A stretch of 20,088 nucleotides of DNA. It comes from Saccoglossus kowalevskii. Lineage: Eukaryota; Hemichordata; Enteropneusta; Harrimaniidae. The notes below the pieces were generated by a model, which searched no databases, was not told where the DNA came from, and worked only from the letters and a program-made list of their open reading frames with translations. Positions 11,101 to 19,842 of this stretch are shown here, piece after piece (position 1 is the first letter of the stretch; the number at the start of each line of letters is the position of its first letter). A program made the position numbers and the translations under genes. The DNA lies in the NCBI RefSeq assembly GCF_000003605.2, contig NW_003149776.1:37491-57578 (forward strand), read 5' to 3'.

Positions 11101-14100
11101 ATGCAAACCATGGATATAATGTGTAAGAACGCTGGATAATTAATGCATGTCAGCATAATGTATTAATAAGGCTTGATGTATCGTAAATATTCTAATATAG
11201 ACATCACATTTGGGACATTTTAATCTTATTTGAAGCCTAAAATAGAGTACAATTTACTGCATAATTTTCTTCATAGTCATTGACACCTATTCAAGAACTT
11301 CTAAGAAGCATCTGATTACACTACTGCGATCAATTACTACTATTAATAAAGCAATGTGTTCGTGTTTGTAATTTGAAAATTTAAGCTAACACACATTACA
11401 TTAAAATCACTGGACTTTTCAATTATTATCAATTCTTAATCGATGACACCTATTTTAGAATCAAATCAAGGTCTTTCATTCATGTATGATGCCTTAATTA
11501 AATTGATACTTAAATTGGAATAGTTACTGTATTAGCCTAAATGTTAAAGTTACATACCGGTAGTTACAAATCAAACCAAATTTACTTGTATTGTATCTGT
11601 ACTAGATTTGTTCCATTGGAAAAGTGCATCTCTAATACAAGAGCAGATGAACCAAAAATTGCATTGATTGTGTATATACTAATTAATTAAAATATTTAAT
11701 TTGATTACAGATTGAATTTCATTTACGGATTTACAACATGTAAGTGTACACGCTACTAATAGATCAAATATGGTATATTTTGCACAAGTTGTAAAATTTC
11801 TTACCGTCTCTCTCGAAAGATTTGCTCGTCCACAGTACTGACATTTGACAGGATAACGCAGACACTCATTGAGGTGATGTTCCTGTAATAAAACCAGACG
11901 ATTTATAATAAACAAACCATGATATTTGTATGGTCACTTTACAATATTTCTCTACAACAGAACACTATAATCACCATGGTAGGCGTTTCAATGGTCAGTT
12001 ATGGACATAGCCTGACAAGGTCGTGTGAGTTGCGCCCTCAGCGGTGCTCCAAACCCAACACACGCCTGACAGAACGATGTAATTTTTCACTTCCCCAAAA
12101 ATTTTTTATCGGTACCAATCAAATTGCAGGAACATCAGATAGTGACAGTGATCAAAGAGTAACCATTCATAAGGCAATGGCAAATTTTCGCCCAATGTTT
12201 ATCATCTTGTTGAAAACAATGCAAACACGGCTTTGATTGATGGTGTTACCATGACCACCAAAATGAATATTCATTGCAAGAAGGTGCTAATTTAGCAGTA
12301 TTGACCTTGCTGATAAGATATACACTATTCTGTCAGGCGTTAGTGAGGTGTGATGCCATTCAGTCGGCGGGGGTCTACTCACACCTACATGTCTACATTT
12401 ATCCAAAAAGTAGCATATCCGTAGAAACTGCACTCACTATCATATTGATTTACATAATATAGAATTTAACGCTAGCACTTTTAGAAATTGACTTGTCAGT
12501 TTTGGAAAGCAGTTGGCAAGGCCTAGTAAACAAGGTACCTATATGTCAATATCAAAGCAATTGAACTTTGGTTTTTAATTATAGAACTAATTTAAAAGAT
12601 ATCATCATGAAATGAACATGTCTGAGAGAGGTCCACCTAATATGTATAATATCAAAGCAATCAGAAGTTGGAAATATCACTTTTTACCAAAAAGAGCAAA
12701 AATATTCATCAGAATTAAAGATATTTTCATGAAATGAGCACATCTAAATATGTATGTATCCAAACATGAGGAATAGCATATGAGATTCATGGTAGACTGG
12801 CCCATGCATGGCAATTTTATAATCTTTTTTTTTTTATAGTAGTCAGATGTGAAATTATCACGACTGATCTAATATCATAGATAATCATATCTTATCATAT
12901 AAAACAATAAAATTGCCATGACAGGGTCAGTCTAGGAGGGAGGGGGAGGGGGAGGAGGAGGGGGAAGTTATACTAGATCTGTAGGATGAATACATGTGGG
13001 TCAGATCATGCAATTTTCTCAATAATAATAGTTTACATGCAGTATTTTAAATCACCTTATCAATTACCGGTACACCAAGACCCATTAATACCTGTACTGT
13101 ATATAGTGAATATGTCATTACTACAATAGCACCTGTCCCTTCACTGCAGGATTTGAGGGGGTCAATAAATATGCTAACTTTCTTGTCAATTAATTGCGAT
13201 TCTGGTACCAAATAAAATGGTCTGCATTTTGAACTCTTAATTTTATTTGTTTTTCTAATTTTCATATCTCCAGAAACGCCCAATATATAATGGTCATATT
13301 AATATTATGGTCATGCTCATCAACTGAATTACCATCGTCCGATTTCGTGGTAATGCTGCAGTTCGATTATTAATCATTTGAAGCTGAAGTTGGCCCCAGA
13401 TTCAGATTAATATTGAGTTTGGATTCATTTTTTGGATCGGATTCATACAAGTATTTGCCAAAAACAAAAATGTAAAAATTTGCATTTTTTATGCTAAAAG
13501 CCAAGTTGTTAAATATTTTTTTAATATTGTTGTTCGGATTATGATTCATCGTAAACTAAAAATTTTGCGTGTTCAGGACACACAGCAGTATTCATTAGAT
13601 GAAAAATTAAAACCACTAATACATATATGCAGTGATTGTTATTGTACGTGCAAAAACAAGCAGTCCACATGCACAGTGGATAATTTCATTGTTTTATCAA
13701 ACAAAAACTGGGGAATGTTCTACATGAGTGGCATTTTGATGTCATGATAAAGAATATTATTATCTGTCACTGTAAACGCCATAAGTTACAGCGTGTCATA
13801 ATTTTGCGGTATTTTATGGGGTATTTTTATCCTCCCATATAAGGAAATGCAAATTCCAAATATGGAATAATTACGTGCATAAGCATCCTCTAATAATAAA
13901 AACAAACATGGCTGCCACCAGGGTTTGACCGGACTCTACACAAAGAATTTCTGATTCTGTTCTAAACTTTATGGAGTTCGGCATCTCATGATGTATCCTT
14001 TGAAGGAAAAGATGTATGATAATAAGGTTATTACGAGAATACCTCAAAGTACGCACTCAGACAGTACGCCATGTCATCGAACTCCACTGCGCATTGGCTG

Positions 14101-17100
14101 ATACTCCAGCTGTACTGTCTTCGTGCATACTTTGAGGTATCTTTGTAATAACCTCATAGTCCAATAATCTATCTAACAAAATACAGTATCAAACAACAAT
14201 ACTGAAAATTACTCGTTAAAGTCCATTATTTTTTTTTTAATTGATACCCATCATAGTAATGACATAATCAGCTATACAGAGTTAGTGACACACATTTTAA
14301 ATATGGTAATGTATGTAAATTTAAAGACAACCTGCCTCCTGTAGTGGTCCAATCAGCTGTTGATCTGTTTTTATGAGAAGTATAGACAGACAGACACTAC
14401 CCTGTTTACTCTCTGTGGACATCGATAACATTTTGATTTGAACATATCAACAAATAGGACAGACCTTTAACACATATAAATGAGGTATTTTTTTATTTTT
14501 TTTACACATACCGTACTTGACCACATTAACACCCATGCCCAATCAAGCGCCCACCCCTACTTTAGCTAAATTTTTATATTCAGGGTCACTTTCGGCAAAG
14601 CACCCACCCCTTCAAAATGCCACTAATTTAAAACTTGGTCTTTGATCATTGCTTAACGAATACTGGTAATCGTTTTTATATGATACAGCGTGGATATCGA
14701 CCTTCGTGAATATGTTGTGAATGCATAGCAGTAACTGTGCATAAACTATGCTTCGAGAATGACCTGTTAATAAAGGTCAAATACGGTAAATATTTTATGC
14801 CATATTCAGTTTACCTATCAAAAATTGCTAAACATGTAGTTGCCAGTTTTTTTAAAAAACCATGCCATTTAATAACCAAAATCAATTCCAACAGATCATA
14901 CATCGTTAATTCACTTCCGCATTGCGTTACCAGAAAGTCTTCTGGAATTTCCGAAGAATTGCGTCGATACAACACAGAATTCTGATTTGTTGATAACAGA
15001 CTTGACCTATTAGGTCAAAGGACGTTGTTGTAGGTCAAATCATGCAAGAATACATCATGGCGGAAAGTGCTTTTAACTGGCATGAGGGCGCTGTGCTCCT
15101 GTTCCCTTGTTTAAAAAAATCTCTGATGTCTTTTCAAGAAAAAATAATTATGCAACAAAATCTAAAAAGCTGCCATTCTATAGGAAAACATGTTAACCCT
15201 TGTAACACTAGGTACATATTATTTAAGTCATTGAATAAAATTTTGAGGAATGATGGAATGTTTCTGCCATGAACACCAATTGTAAACTATTCAAATCAAG
15301 CATTTCCAAAAAAAATTCAAGGTCGTTTTGTTGGGAAATCAGTTCAAGGAGAACCATACATTTTAATTTCTAAATTTTGAACTTTACAGTAAACCAACTT
15401 TCAACAAAGATCTCTGAGTATGTTTTTTTAATTGTAGCAAACTACTTTAATGTCTTATGAAAAGTATTACAAAATATATTAAAAGATACATGTCATTTTT
15501 GCCGTTTCTGATGAAAAAAAACAAACATATTTATAGTGCAGAACTACTGACATAATGATTAATAGTGACTGTCGTTTTTTTACATTAAATATTAACAAAT
15601 GTCAAAAATATACGAGTGTATACGACCACTACTTGCTAGCTGAATGAGCACACAGGTGACAAGGATAGGGGTTTAATAGGGAAGTGGAATGAATGAATGA
15701 ATGAGTGAGCAAACAAATAAAACAAAAAGCAGCAGAGCAGCATGTGCTGTGTTTGAAATTACTGCTCGCTCGTTTGACCAGACGGCTGTTAAAATAAAAA
15801 TTGTACATGCCAAGTAGACAACTAAAATTTGTCATTGTATATCTGACTTAAATTCAAATTTCGAAGTACCGGGGGTATATAATCTTTAATGCAGGGCTGA
15901 TTAATTTTTGTAGAGCTGATGAAATTTGAAATTTACCCACCCTAGTGTCTGGTATACAATTTTAAGAAATTTCAAACACCGACATATTAATATACATATA
16001 CACCATATTTTCTTTTTAAAAAGCAACATTACTATTCAGTACAACTGAGGCCTTTGATTTGTATTCTAAATAGAATTAATTTAAGCTGACTTCTAGTCCA
16101 GAACTGTGCGTCATCTTTTACAACTATAAATACATTCTGATGAAGTATTTTGAACAAAATAATTTAAAGGGAAACCTTCCAATCCCAGGGATTGCACCCA
16201 AGAATCATGGGACACTATTGTTTATGTTATTTACAAAGTTAATCTATCTTTTGTTATCCATTGTAATTTTAATCCAGAAAGTAAATTTGTTGTGAGATTA
16301 GGCTTAACTGGAAGTGCCCTTTTAAACCACGACAGTAGTCTATTCATAGTCACATCATACATGTCACATCAGTTTAATAGGCCGAACGAAATATTTAATG
16401 TGTTTCTGTTAAAAATAGGGAACACAAATAGGTTGGGATTTTTTATAAAATTGAATTTTGTGAGGCCATACAAAACAACTGCTCATGTTACAGACTAAAA
16501 AGATACTGGGGTAGGTAGGAAAATTTATTATAGAATATTTGTTCCTGGTAATCTACACATAATCCTAGTTTCACTACAAATGATCACAGTTTCTTTTATT
16601 TGGCCTAATTAATTTTTGTCAACAAGATGCTGGTACTGTACATGTGGACACCACAAACTACACATACATGTATATAGCACTACTACCGGTATTTTGGTTT
16701 CAAGAATTGTACCAGCATGCAGTGCAACTAGAAACAGGAAGTGTGTGCCCCGTAGTGGCCACAGTTTAAAGTTACAGGTTTTCCGGCTTCATTGCACAGC
16801 TTTGAATTTAAAGAAGTGAAACATATACGCGGCATATAAAGCTTCTTTGTGGGCATGATTTAATCTACAGAAACCTAAAATTTACGACAATGCTATAGGG
16901 GAAATACGCGGAAATGTTAATGAAACGAAACCATTGAATTTATTTAAGTGTTGCCAGTTTTATTAATTTATGGCTTGACACTTCAGTAAAATATAACAAT
17001 ATTCCCCATTAAAGCTGTTAGAATGCCATAGTTAATTTTCCCACCAAATTTTTTAGCAACATTTTATCTATATATTTTTTTTTGTGTTTATTCATAACCA

Positions 17101-17552
17101 TTGGGCTATTCATCTTCATAATAAATTTTGAAAAAATATGGACATTTTTTTGTGTGTGAAAGTATGGTGATAAAAATGTTAATACTTTGGGGTTAATAGT
17201 TATCCAACTATATTGAGTTTAAACAAGATTTAATTGTTCCTTGTACTAGCAAATATGGTATACTGCAAAAAGCGTTCAAATACTTACACTATTTTATTTT
17301 CTGTGCCACGAAAAACCGTAAAAACGCATTACATACAAAACATTAAATTTTATGTGAAATCTTAAATTACAGCAAAAGTATGAGTACCTCAAGATCCTTG
17401 AAAATCATTTCTTCCTTGCAGTATTGGCAGAGTACAATACGCATCATGCACTCATTTTCAAGATGGCTGGCTAAATTACTCCTGACAACCATTTTATCGC
17501 ATCCCTTTTTCATACACTGAATTAACTGCCAGTCACACATTTCATAATGCAC
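4946..17552 (-). CDS. TRAF: TRAF2/3-like TNF receptor-associated factor, five visible exons, 5' end outside window
   Basis: The spliced parts 17552-17388, 11882-11805, 9404-9318, 7352-6563 and 5170-4946 give about 447 codons plus stop. In order they encode four TRAF zinc fingers, a coiled coil and a C-terminal MATH/TRAF-C domain. TRAFs are cytoplasmic trimeric adaptors. MATH binds receptor tails, the coiled coil trimerises, and the RING and fingers pass the signal to NF-kB and JNK pathways (established for the family). The C-terminal half shares TRAF2 features (WPF.QKVT.MLLDQNNREH) and TRAF3/5 features (YKMCARVYLNGDGMGKG, SFKKPTG.MNIASGCP), so I assign only the TRAF2/3/5 group. All four introns are GT-AG and phase 0. 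The RING domain and start codon are missing and presumably upstream of 20088. The fourth visible exon contains a one-base frame break, so the copy is either misassembled there or impaired. Confidence 0.93.
5171..6562 (-). other. TRAF intron (1392 nt)
   Basis: It is bounded by a GT donor at 6562-6561 (AAAAG|GTTACT) and an AG acceptor at 5172-5171, phase 0. A fragment related to the MITE at 7665-8072 is visible near 6181-6206 (GCTGGATTTTATTTTCGC). No other gene was seen inside. Confidence 0.85.
6563..7352 (-). CDS. TRAF: TRAF exon: end of last finger, coiled coil and first part of MATH; contains a frame break
   Basis: The exon starts after acceptor TTTTTAAG (ends 7353) with ATGCAAGCTGG, read MQAGDL. 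This supplies the final HLETGILDH of the last finger. A coiled coil with many E, K, Q and L residues follows from about 7300 to 6815. It includes the TRAF-N-like VLDTKFATYEGIIAVLN. MATH starts near ASYDGVLVWKITDF and runs to FRQK at the donor. Both exon ends are phase 0, but the length is 790 nt, one base over 263 codons. The coiled-coil frame ends LVESLEKEN then TAA (6887-6885). The MATH frame is open upstream as SQDRIIALKDVALAEQ, which matches the conserved run into MATH. Skipping one base near 6880-6892 joins the two. Introns of plausible size that would do this were not found. Confidence 0.93.
6880..6892 (-). other. TRAF: Apparent +1 frameshift in TRAF coding sequence
   Basis: The minus strand reads GAA AAT TAA ATC TCA in the coiled-coil frame. 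Removing one T gives E-N-K-S-Q and continues into the MATH domain. The site is a run of A and T, where single-base indels are common in reads and in evolution. The translation is coherent on both sides, so the break is well placed. Confidence 0.85.
7665..8072. mobile_element. Two MITE copies in inverted, touching arrangement
   Basis: Copy A runs left to right from TACTGTAAAATACTTTATTT at 7665 to about 7851. Copy B is the reverse complement of the same element, from about 7850 to 8072, where CTACAGTA ends it. Both carry the terminal word AATACTTTATTTTCGC or a close variant, the internal TTATTTTCACTGATTTTT, and the block TGGATTTTATTTTCAC near the inner end. TA flanks the ends, as for Tc1/mariner-type non-autonomous elements. 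There is no transposase frame. The pair could form a hairpin about 200 bp long. The inner junction (7840-7860) is shortened, so one copy may have inserted in the end of the other. Confidence 0.75.
8266..8463 (+). mobile_element. MITE family 2, copy 1
   Basis: The copy starts TACTGTAAAATGATTAATTT and has the repeated word TTCACTGGG or TTCAGTGGG inside. Its right end, GTGAATAATTAATTTTTTTA, is an imperfect reverse complement of its left end. It is about 200 bp and collinear with the copy at 10868-11078. The terminal CTGTAAAAT is shared with the element at 7665, so the families may use the same transposase. No coding capacity. Confidence 0.75.
8641..8750 (+). repeat. Diverged copy of the hairpin repeat at 14022-14157
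   Basis: It shares GGTTAT-ATGAGAAT near the left, ATCGACTTC in the middle and TTTGTGCATACTTTGTGGTA near the right with the better-formed repeat at 14022-14157. The inverted arms are partly eroded here. Confidence 0.45.
9318..9404 (-). CDS. TRAF: TRAF exon: zinc finger 4 end and finger 5 start
   Basis: The exon has 29 codons, phase 0 at both ends. The acceptor GTTGTGAAG ends at 9405 (weak pyrimidine tract) and the donor is CAG|GTAATG. It reads LREHQDPTNGDCEKKLLPCS then YKVIGCNAQ. It supplies the H and C that close the fourth finger, and the C-x6-C that opens the last one, completed by H-x7-H in the next exon. The size and boundaries match the exon layout I recall for vertebrate TRAF2. Confidence 0.9.
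9533..10274. repeat. Long inverted repeat, possible foldback element
   Basis: Arms at 9533-9619 and 10174-10274 are reverse complements with few differences. Both contain CTTTTTACCAC, CCAAATTATTCTG and CTTCAATATTTCTGGAAATG. The right arm has an extra 13 bp. They enclose about 550 bp of AT-rich DNA with no transposase frame. No clear target duplication was seen. A similar word, TAATTTTGG.CCAA.CAGAC, also occurs at about 1753-1772, so the sequence is dispersed. Confidence 0.75.
10868..11078 (+). mobile_element. MITE family 2, copy 2 (well preserved ends)
   Basis: It starts TA-CTGTAAAATGACTAATT and ends CCCCTTTTACAG-TA. The first about 35 bp and last about 40 bp are imperfect reverse complements, both with CACTGGGTTT. 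TA at both ends fits a TA target-site duplication. It is 211 bp, collinear with the copy at 8266-8463. It is non-autonomous. Confidence 0.85.
11805..11882 (-). CDS. TRAF: TRAF exon: zinc finger 3 end and finger 4 start
   Basis: The exon has 26 codons, phase 0. The acceptor TTTTATTACAG ends at 11883 and the donor is ACG|GTAAGA. It reads EHHLNECLRYPVKCQYCGRA then NLSRET. The HHLNEC closes the finger begun by CQYC in the preceding exon, and KCQYC opens the next. The alternating C-x2-C and H-x3-C pattern is diagnostic of TRAF-type fingers. Confidence 0.93.
12018..12386. repeat. Imperfect inverted repeat, possible small TIR element
   Basis: Arms at 12018-12073 and 12329-12386 share ACGCCTGACAGA (left) / TCTGTCAGGCG (right, reverse complement), plus GTGTGAG near the outer end. 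The arms are about 57 bp and the whole about 370 bp. No coding frame of note, and the outer ends are uncertain. Confidence 0.5.
12536..12755 (+). repeat. Two diverged tandem units of about 100-120 bp
   Basis: ATATCAAAGCAA occurs at 12549 and 12649, and GATAT followed by TCATGAAATGA occurs in both units, near 12600 and 12720. The second unit has about 23 extra bases. Confidence 0.5.
12936..12965 (+). repeat. G-rich purine tract, possible G-quadruplex
   Basis: The tract reads GGAGGGAGGGGGAGGGGGAG and continues GAGGAGGGGG. It has at least four G runs of three or more with one- to few-base loops, so it meets the usual G4 pattern. It is on the strand opposite to TRAF transcription. Confidence 0.7.
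13835..13854 (+). promoter_or_regulatory. CArG box next to an octamer
   Basis: A perfect SRF site, CCATATAAGG, lies at 13835-13844, two bases from a perfect octamer ATGCAAAT at 13847-13854. Both motifs are known enhancer sites in animals. In AT-rich DNA the octamer alone is common, so only the pairing is notable. Located in the large TRAF intron. Confidence 0.25.
14022..14157. repeat. Near-palindromic hairpin repeat
   Basis: The left arm 14022-14068 and right arm 14110-14157 are reverse complements with a few mismatches. Both contain ATACCTCAAAGT, GACAGTAC and GGTTATTAC or their complements. The loop is about 41 bp. A diverged relative is at 8641-8750, so this is a dispersed family, probably a foldback MITE. 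Confidence 0.75.
14509..14788. mobile_element. TIR element with TACCGTA(C/T)TTGACC ends
   Basis: The left end TACCGTACTTGACC at 14509 is mirrored by GGTCAAATACGGTA ending at 14788. The element is 280 bp, is flanked by TA, and has C-rich internal words (AGCGCCCACCCC, AGCACCCACCCC). There is no transposase frame. The pattern fits a non-autonomous TA-targeting DNA transposon. I recall similar ends being common in marine invertebrate genomes, but I could not check it. Confidence 0.75.
17388..17552 (-). CDS. TRAF: TRAF exon: zinc fingers 1 end, 2 and 3 start
   Basis: The exon has 55 codons, phase 0. The acceptor TTTTTTGCTTAG ends at 17553 and the donor is GAG|GTACTC. It begins VHYEMCDWQLIQCMKKGCDK. 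H and C in HYEMC would close a first finger. C-x4-C (CMKKGC) with H-x4-C (HLENEC) form a complete finger, and CQYC opens the next, closed in the following exon. The exon size and content match the corresponding exon of TRAF2 as I recall it. Confidence 0.93.
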
Positions 17553-17799
17553 CTAAGCAAAAAAAAATATCAATATATTACTGAAGGAGTGAAAAGGTAT
17601 AATTGAAATTTGCATTTCCCACTTTGCAAATTCATATGCATGCATACACAGCATGTTGAGATTTGCAAATCTGTAAGCTACTATACCCTGACCAGTACAT
17701 ACACAGTCAAATGTTGTGATTGAGTGTATGGTAAAGTGAACTAAATGGTAAATTAGCTGGAGAATTAGAATTTAATGTGCCTGTGAAATGCCCACTTAC
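17553..17799 (-). other. Candidate short TRAF intron (247 nt)
   Basis: A consensus donor (AAAGAT|GTAAGTGGG) at 17799-17798 and a good acceptor with a T-rich tract ending at 17553 bound this stretch. It is an intron only if the upstream candidate exon is real. Confidence 0.4.
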
Positions 17800-17850
17800 A
17801 TCTTTATGTTTTTGGTTTCTGTTAAAATTGCCCTCGAATGGACATTTGTA
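17800..17850 (-). pseudogene. TRAF: Possible degraded or divergent TRAF zinc finger 1 exon
   Basis: The minus-strand frame reads YKCPFEGNFNRNQKHKD and joins the next exon in phase 0 as KHKD|VHYEMC. A TRAF first finger has C-P-x2-G-C, an aromatic residue, then H-x3-C. Here CPFEG, F and H-x3-C are present, but the second cysteine is missing and the spacing is one residue short. The donor is strong. Upstream there is a run of about 19 T with no AG before the cysteine codon, so a normal acceptor is absent. The only near AG (17820-17819) would give a 19-nt exon. It may be a decayed exon, a divergent one, or chance. Confidence 0.35.
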
Positions 17851-17869
17851 AAAAAAAAAAAAAAAAAAA
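17851..17869 (+). repeat. Poly-A run (poly-T on the minus strand)
   Basis: About 19 to 20 uninterrupted A bases. On the minus strand it sits where the polypyrimidine tract and acceptor of the candidate zinc-finger exon would be expected. Such runs are prone to length errors in assemblies. Confidence 0.9.
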
Positions 17870-17922
17870 TCAGCTTTGAATAAAAATTGATTCTGATTGA
17901 TTGTCACACCCCCTTCTTGCAA

Positions 17923-18835
17923 CAGTTACATGTACGGCTTTCGGATTTTTCCTGAAGTGAAACTAAACGTCAGACAGAAAGGGGAAGCCATGCAAGTACC
18001 ATGCACTAAATACCCTAAAAACTACTACAAGTACGCCAATGAAATCATGATTTTGTTGTATAAAATTGAAAACTGATTAAAGTCCAGTAACATCCCAAAC
18101 GAAACATCTACCATGAATGTGTTTCAATGTTTAATAGACGATATCAATGAAAACAACCTAAACAAATGCTGCACGAAAATTCAATTTAAAAACAAGATTT
18201 GCAAATTGTTTTTTCCATTAGGAGTTTGTTACATAAATTAAAAATCTAATTTTACAAAAGAAGCTTGTTATCTTGCACATCGAATTCATTTATGAATTCA
18301 TTTCTGTACTACATGAATCAACTTTTTGTTGCACTACAGGGTAATATTTTTCATCCAAGATGTGTCAAAATTTTAATGGAAGTTTATATTATAATTTAAA
18401 TGTCAATAGACAATAAATTGAAACCTGAAGCATTTTCTGCAATTGTGTCTCTACCATGTCTACATTGTGACATGTTTCAAATTTTGATAAAGAAAACATG
18501 TTATGACATTTTCCAAAATTTGATAAAAAAAACAGTCAGAATAAATTCATATTGATTATGGGAAACCATACTCTAGCACCATCCTTAGCTGTCTTCGTAA
18601 AAAAACAGCTATGGAACAAAACAGCAACAACTATCAGTGTATTAGGTTACATTTTGTGTTCATTCTATATTCTGTATTCACCATTGGTTGCAAATTGTCT
18701 TTATTGTTTATTCATATTTGTTTTTGATTTGTTTTATATTTTTAGACTAGGTTTTCTTTTTCTTTTTAGATTATAGTTTTAAAATTTCTTTCTGTAAGAC
18801 CCTTTTTATTCTTTCCTAAGGATTTTATGCGTCTA
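17923..18835. other. No recognised exon; expected position of upstream TRAF intron
   Basis: The minus strand was scanned for the RING finger expected before the zinc fingers. No C-x2-C...C-x-H-x2-C pattern in an open frame was found. The DNA is AT-rich with short frames only. It is probably intron leading to exons outside the window. Confidence 0.5.
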
Positions 18836-18914
18836 ATAAAATATATAAAATATAATAATATATAAAATATAATAATAAAATATAATAATATATAAAATAA
18901 AATAATAATAATAA

Positions 18915-18945
<31 letters not shown>

Positions 18946-18977
18946 TATAATAATATATAAAATATATAATATATATA
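18836..18977 (+). repeat. TAA/TATAAAATA-rich low-complexity array
   Basis: Interleaved units of ATATAAAATATAATA and TAA repeats (for example a pure TAA run near 18915-18942) make up about 140 bp without G or C until the end. The tyrosine/isoleucine-only translations on the minus strand come from this array. Confidence 0.95.
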
Positions 18978-19147
18978 ACCAGGGGAATACTGTATGCAAA
19001 TTATTATTATGAAGAGCCTAGTTTTGAAATGCAATAAATGACATTGACTAAACAACAACTTTCAAACTAAATTTTGTTGATTAAAATATTTATTTTGTCC
19101 TCAGATATATAAACTATGATAATATTGTTACCACCCTTACAAAAAGA

Positions 19148-19275
19148 CTTTCTATTGAATTCTACCGAATTGTATAGATTTTCTACAGAAGTTTTGTAAA
19201 TTTCCATACAATTTCTATAGAAAACTAATTTCTTATACATATTGTATTCAATTCCATAAAAATTCAATAGAAAAG
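19148..19275. repeat. Inverted repeat with internal palindromes
   Basis: The left arm CTTTCTATTGAATT at 19148 is mirrored by AATTCAATAGAAAAG ending at 19275, with further pairing inside (GAATTGTA / TATTCAATTCC). A short palindrome, TTTCTATAGAAA, sits in the middle at 19213-19224. CTACAGAAGTTTT occurs twice, near 19182 and 19285. It is probably an eroded hairpin element. Confidence 0.5.
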
Positions 19276-19508
19276 GGGCAAAAACTCTACAGAAGTTTTT
19301 CATAAGAGTATTAAGTGATTTTGGACATCTTGATAACAATTAAGGTAGAGATGCAGTTTATTTGTGAATTTCAATCAAAAATATTTTTTTTCGTTTTTTA
19401 ATTAGATTTTTATCTAAAGAACATTCTGTGAAAATTTGACCAATGAATTCTTATTAGAACACCGTTAAAATTGCTGGTTATTTTCTGATTAAAAATAAAA
19501 AACACTCA

Positions 19509-19588
19509 CACGTGGCAATGTTTATGTCCAATTGCCTAATTTGCATGAGTAATCAAATAACAGGACCTTTGATTGACAATATGCAAAT
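19509..19588 (+). promoter_or_regulatory. E-box and two opposed octamers upstream of a small ORF
   Basis: An E-box CACGTG lies at 19509-19514. A perfect octamer ATTTGCAT is at 19539-19546, and its reverse complement ATGCAAAT is at 19581-19588, 34 bp apart. A CCAAT word is at 19528-19532. Paired octamers and CCAAT words are typical of histone and snRNA promoters in animals (established). The cluster ends about 120 bp before the ATG at 19711, so it may be a promoter. Each motif alone could arise by chance. Confidence 0.3.
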
Positions 19589-19710
19589 CGAGATTGTACG
19601 GGTCATTCAATTCACGCGCATGTGCAATTATTCTCAAATCAGTTATCGCTCGCTAGCAAACCAAACATTATATTTCCTCAGCGTTTTTTCCTAATTTTTA
19701 TCATTACATT

Positions 19711-19842
19711 ATGCGTGGTGTGAAAAGAAAGAGAGGTAGAAAGAAGATTCAGATGATTTCTATGTCGGAAGAGGCAAAAGCTACACTGAAGGCATCAGCC
19801 CGCCGAACGAAAAACAAAATCGATGTGAGCGTCCAAACGTGA
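19711..19842 (+). CDS. Small basic protein or first coding exon, unidentified
   Basis: A 43-codon frame starts at an ATG with A at -3 and ends in TGA. It begins MRGVKRKRGRKKIQM and later contains KASARRTKNKID. The first 12 residues are two-thirds basic, like a nuclear or nucleolar localisation signal. Codon choice and composition are less AT-rich than the surroundings. A possible donor, ATCGAT|GTGAGC, lies after residue 38, so it could instead be the first exon of a longer plus-strand gene. An AATAAA occurs at about 19914-19919, which would suit a very short intronless gene. I do not recognise the protein. Confidence 0.35.
   Translation: MRGVKRKRGRKKIQMISMSEEAKATLKASARRTKNKIDVSVQT

Larger units (their letters stand above)
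9405..11804 (-). other. TRAF intron (2400 nt) with repeats
   Basis: The donor is GAGACG|GTAAGA at 11804-11803, phase 0. It holds the long inverted repeat at 9533-10274 and the second copy of MITE family 2 at 10868-11078. No exon-like frame was recognised inside. Confidence 0.85.
11883..17387 (-). other. TRAF intron (5505 nt), largest in the window
   Basis: The donor is CTTGAG|GTACTC at 17387-17386 and the acceptor is at 11884-11883, phase 0. Inside are the inverted repeat at 12018-12386, tandem units near 12536-12755, the G-rich tract, the hairpin at 14022-14157 and the TIR element at 14509-14788. Between about 14790 and 17380 I saw only AT-rich DNA with short frames and no recognised exon. 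Confidence 0.85.

Noticed and set aside
11919-12236. 105-codon plus-strand frame
   Set aside because: It overlaps one arm of an inverted repeat and resembles no family I know; it is probably chance.
17860-17960. Cysteine cluster TCNCCKKGV on the minus strand after a good-looking acceptor (TTTCACTTCAG), considered as a RING exon
   Set aside because: The frame stops at TGA right after it, and the C/H spacing does not fit a RING finger.
18766-19058. Minus-strand frames rich in Y, I, L and F
   Set aside because: They are translations of the TAA-rich array.
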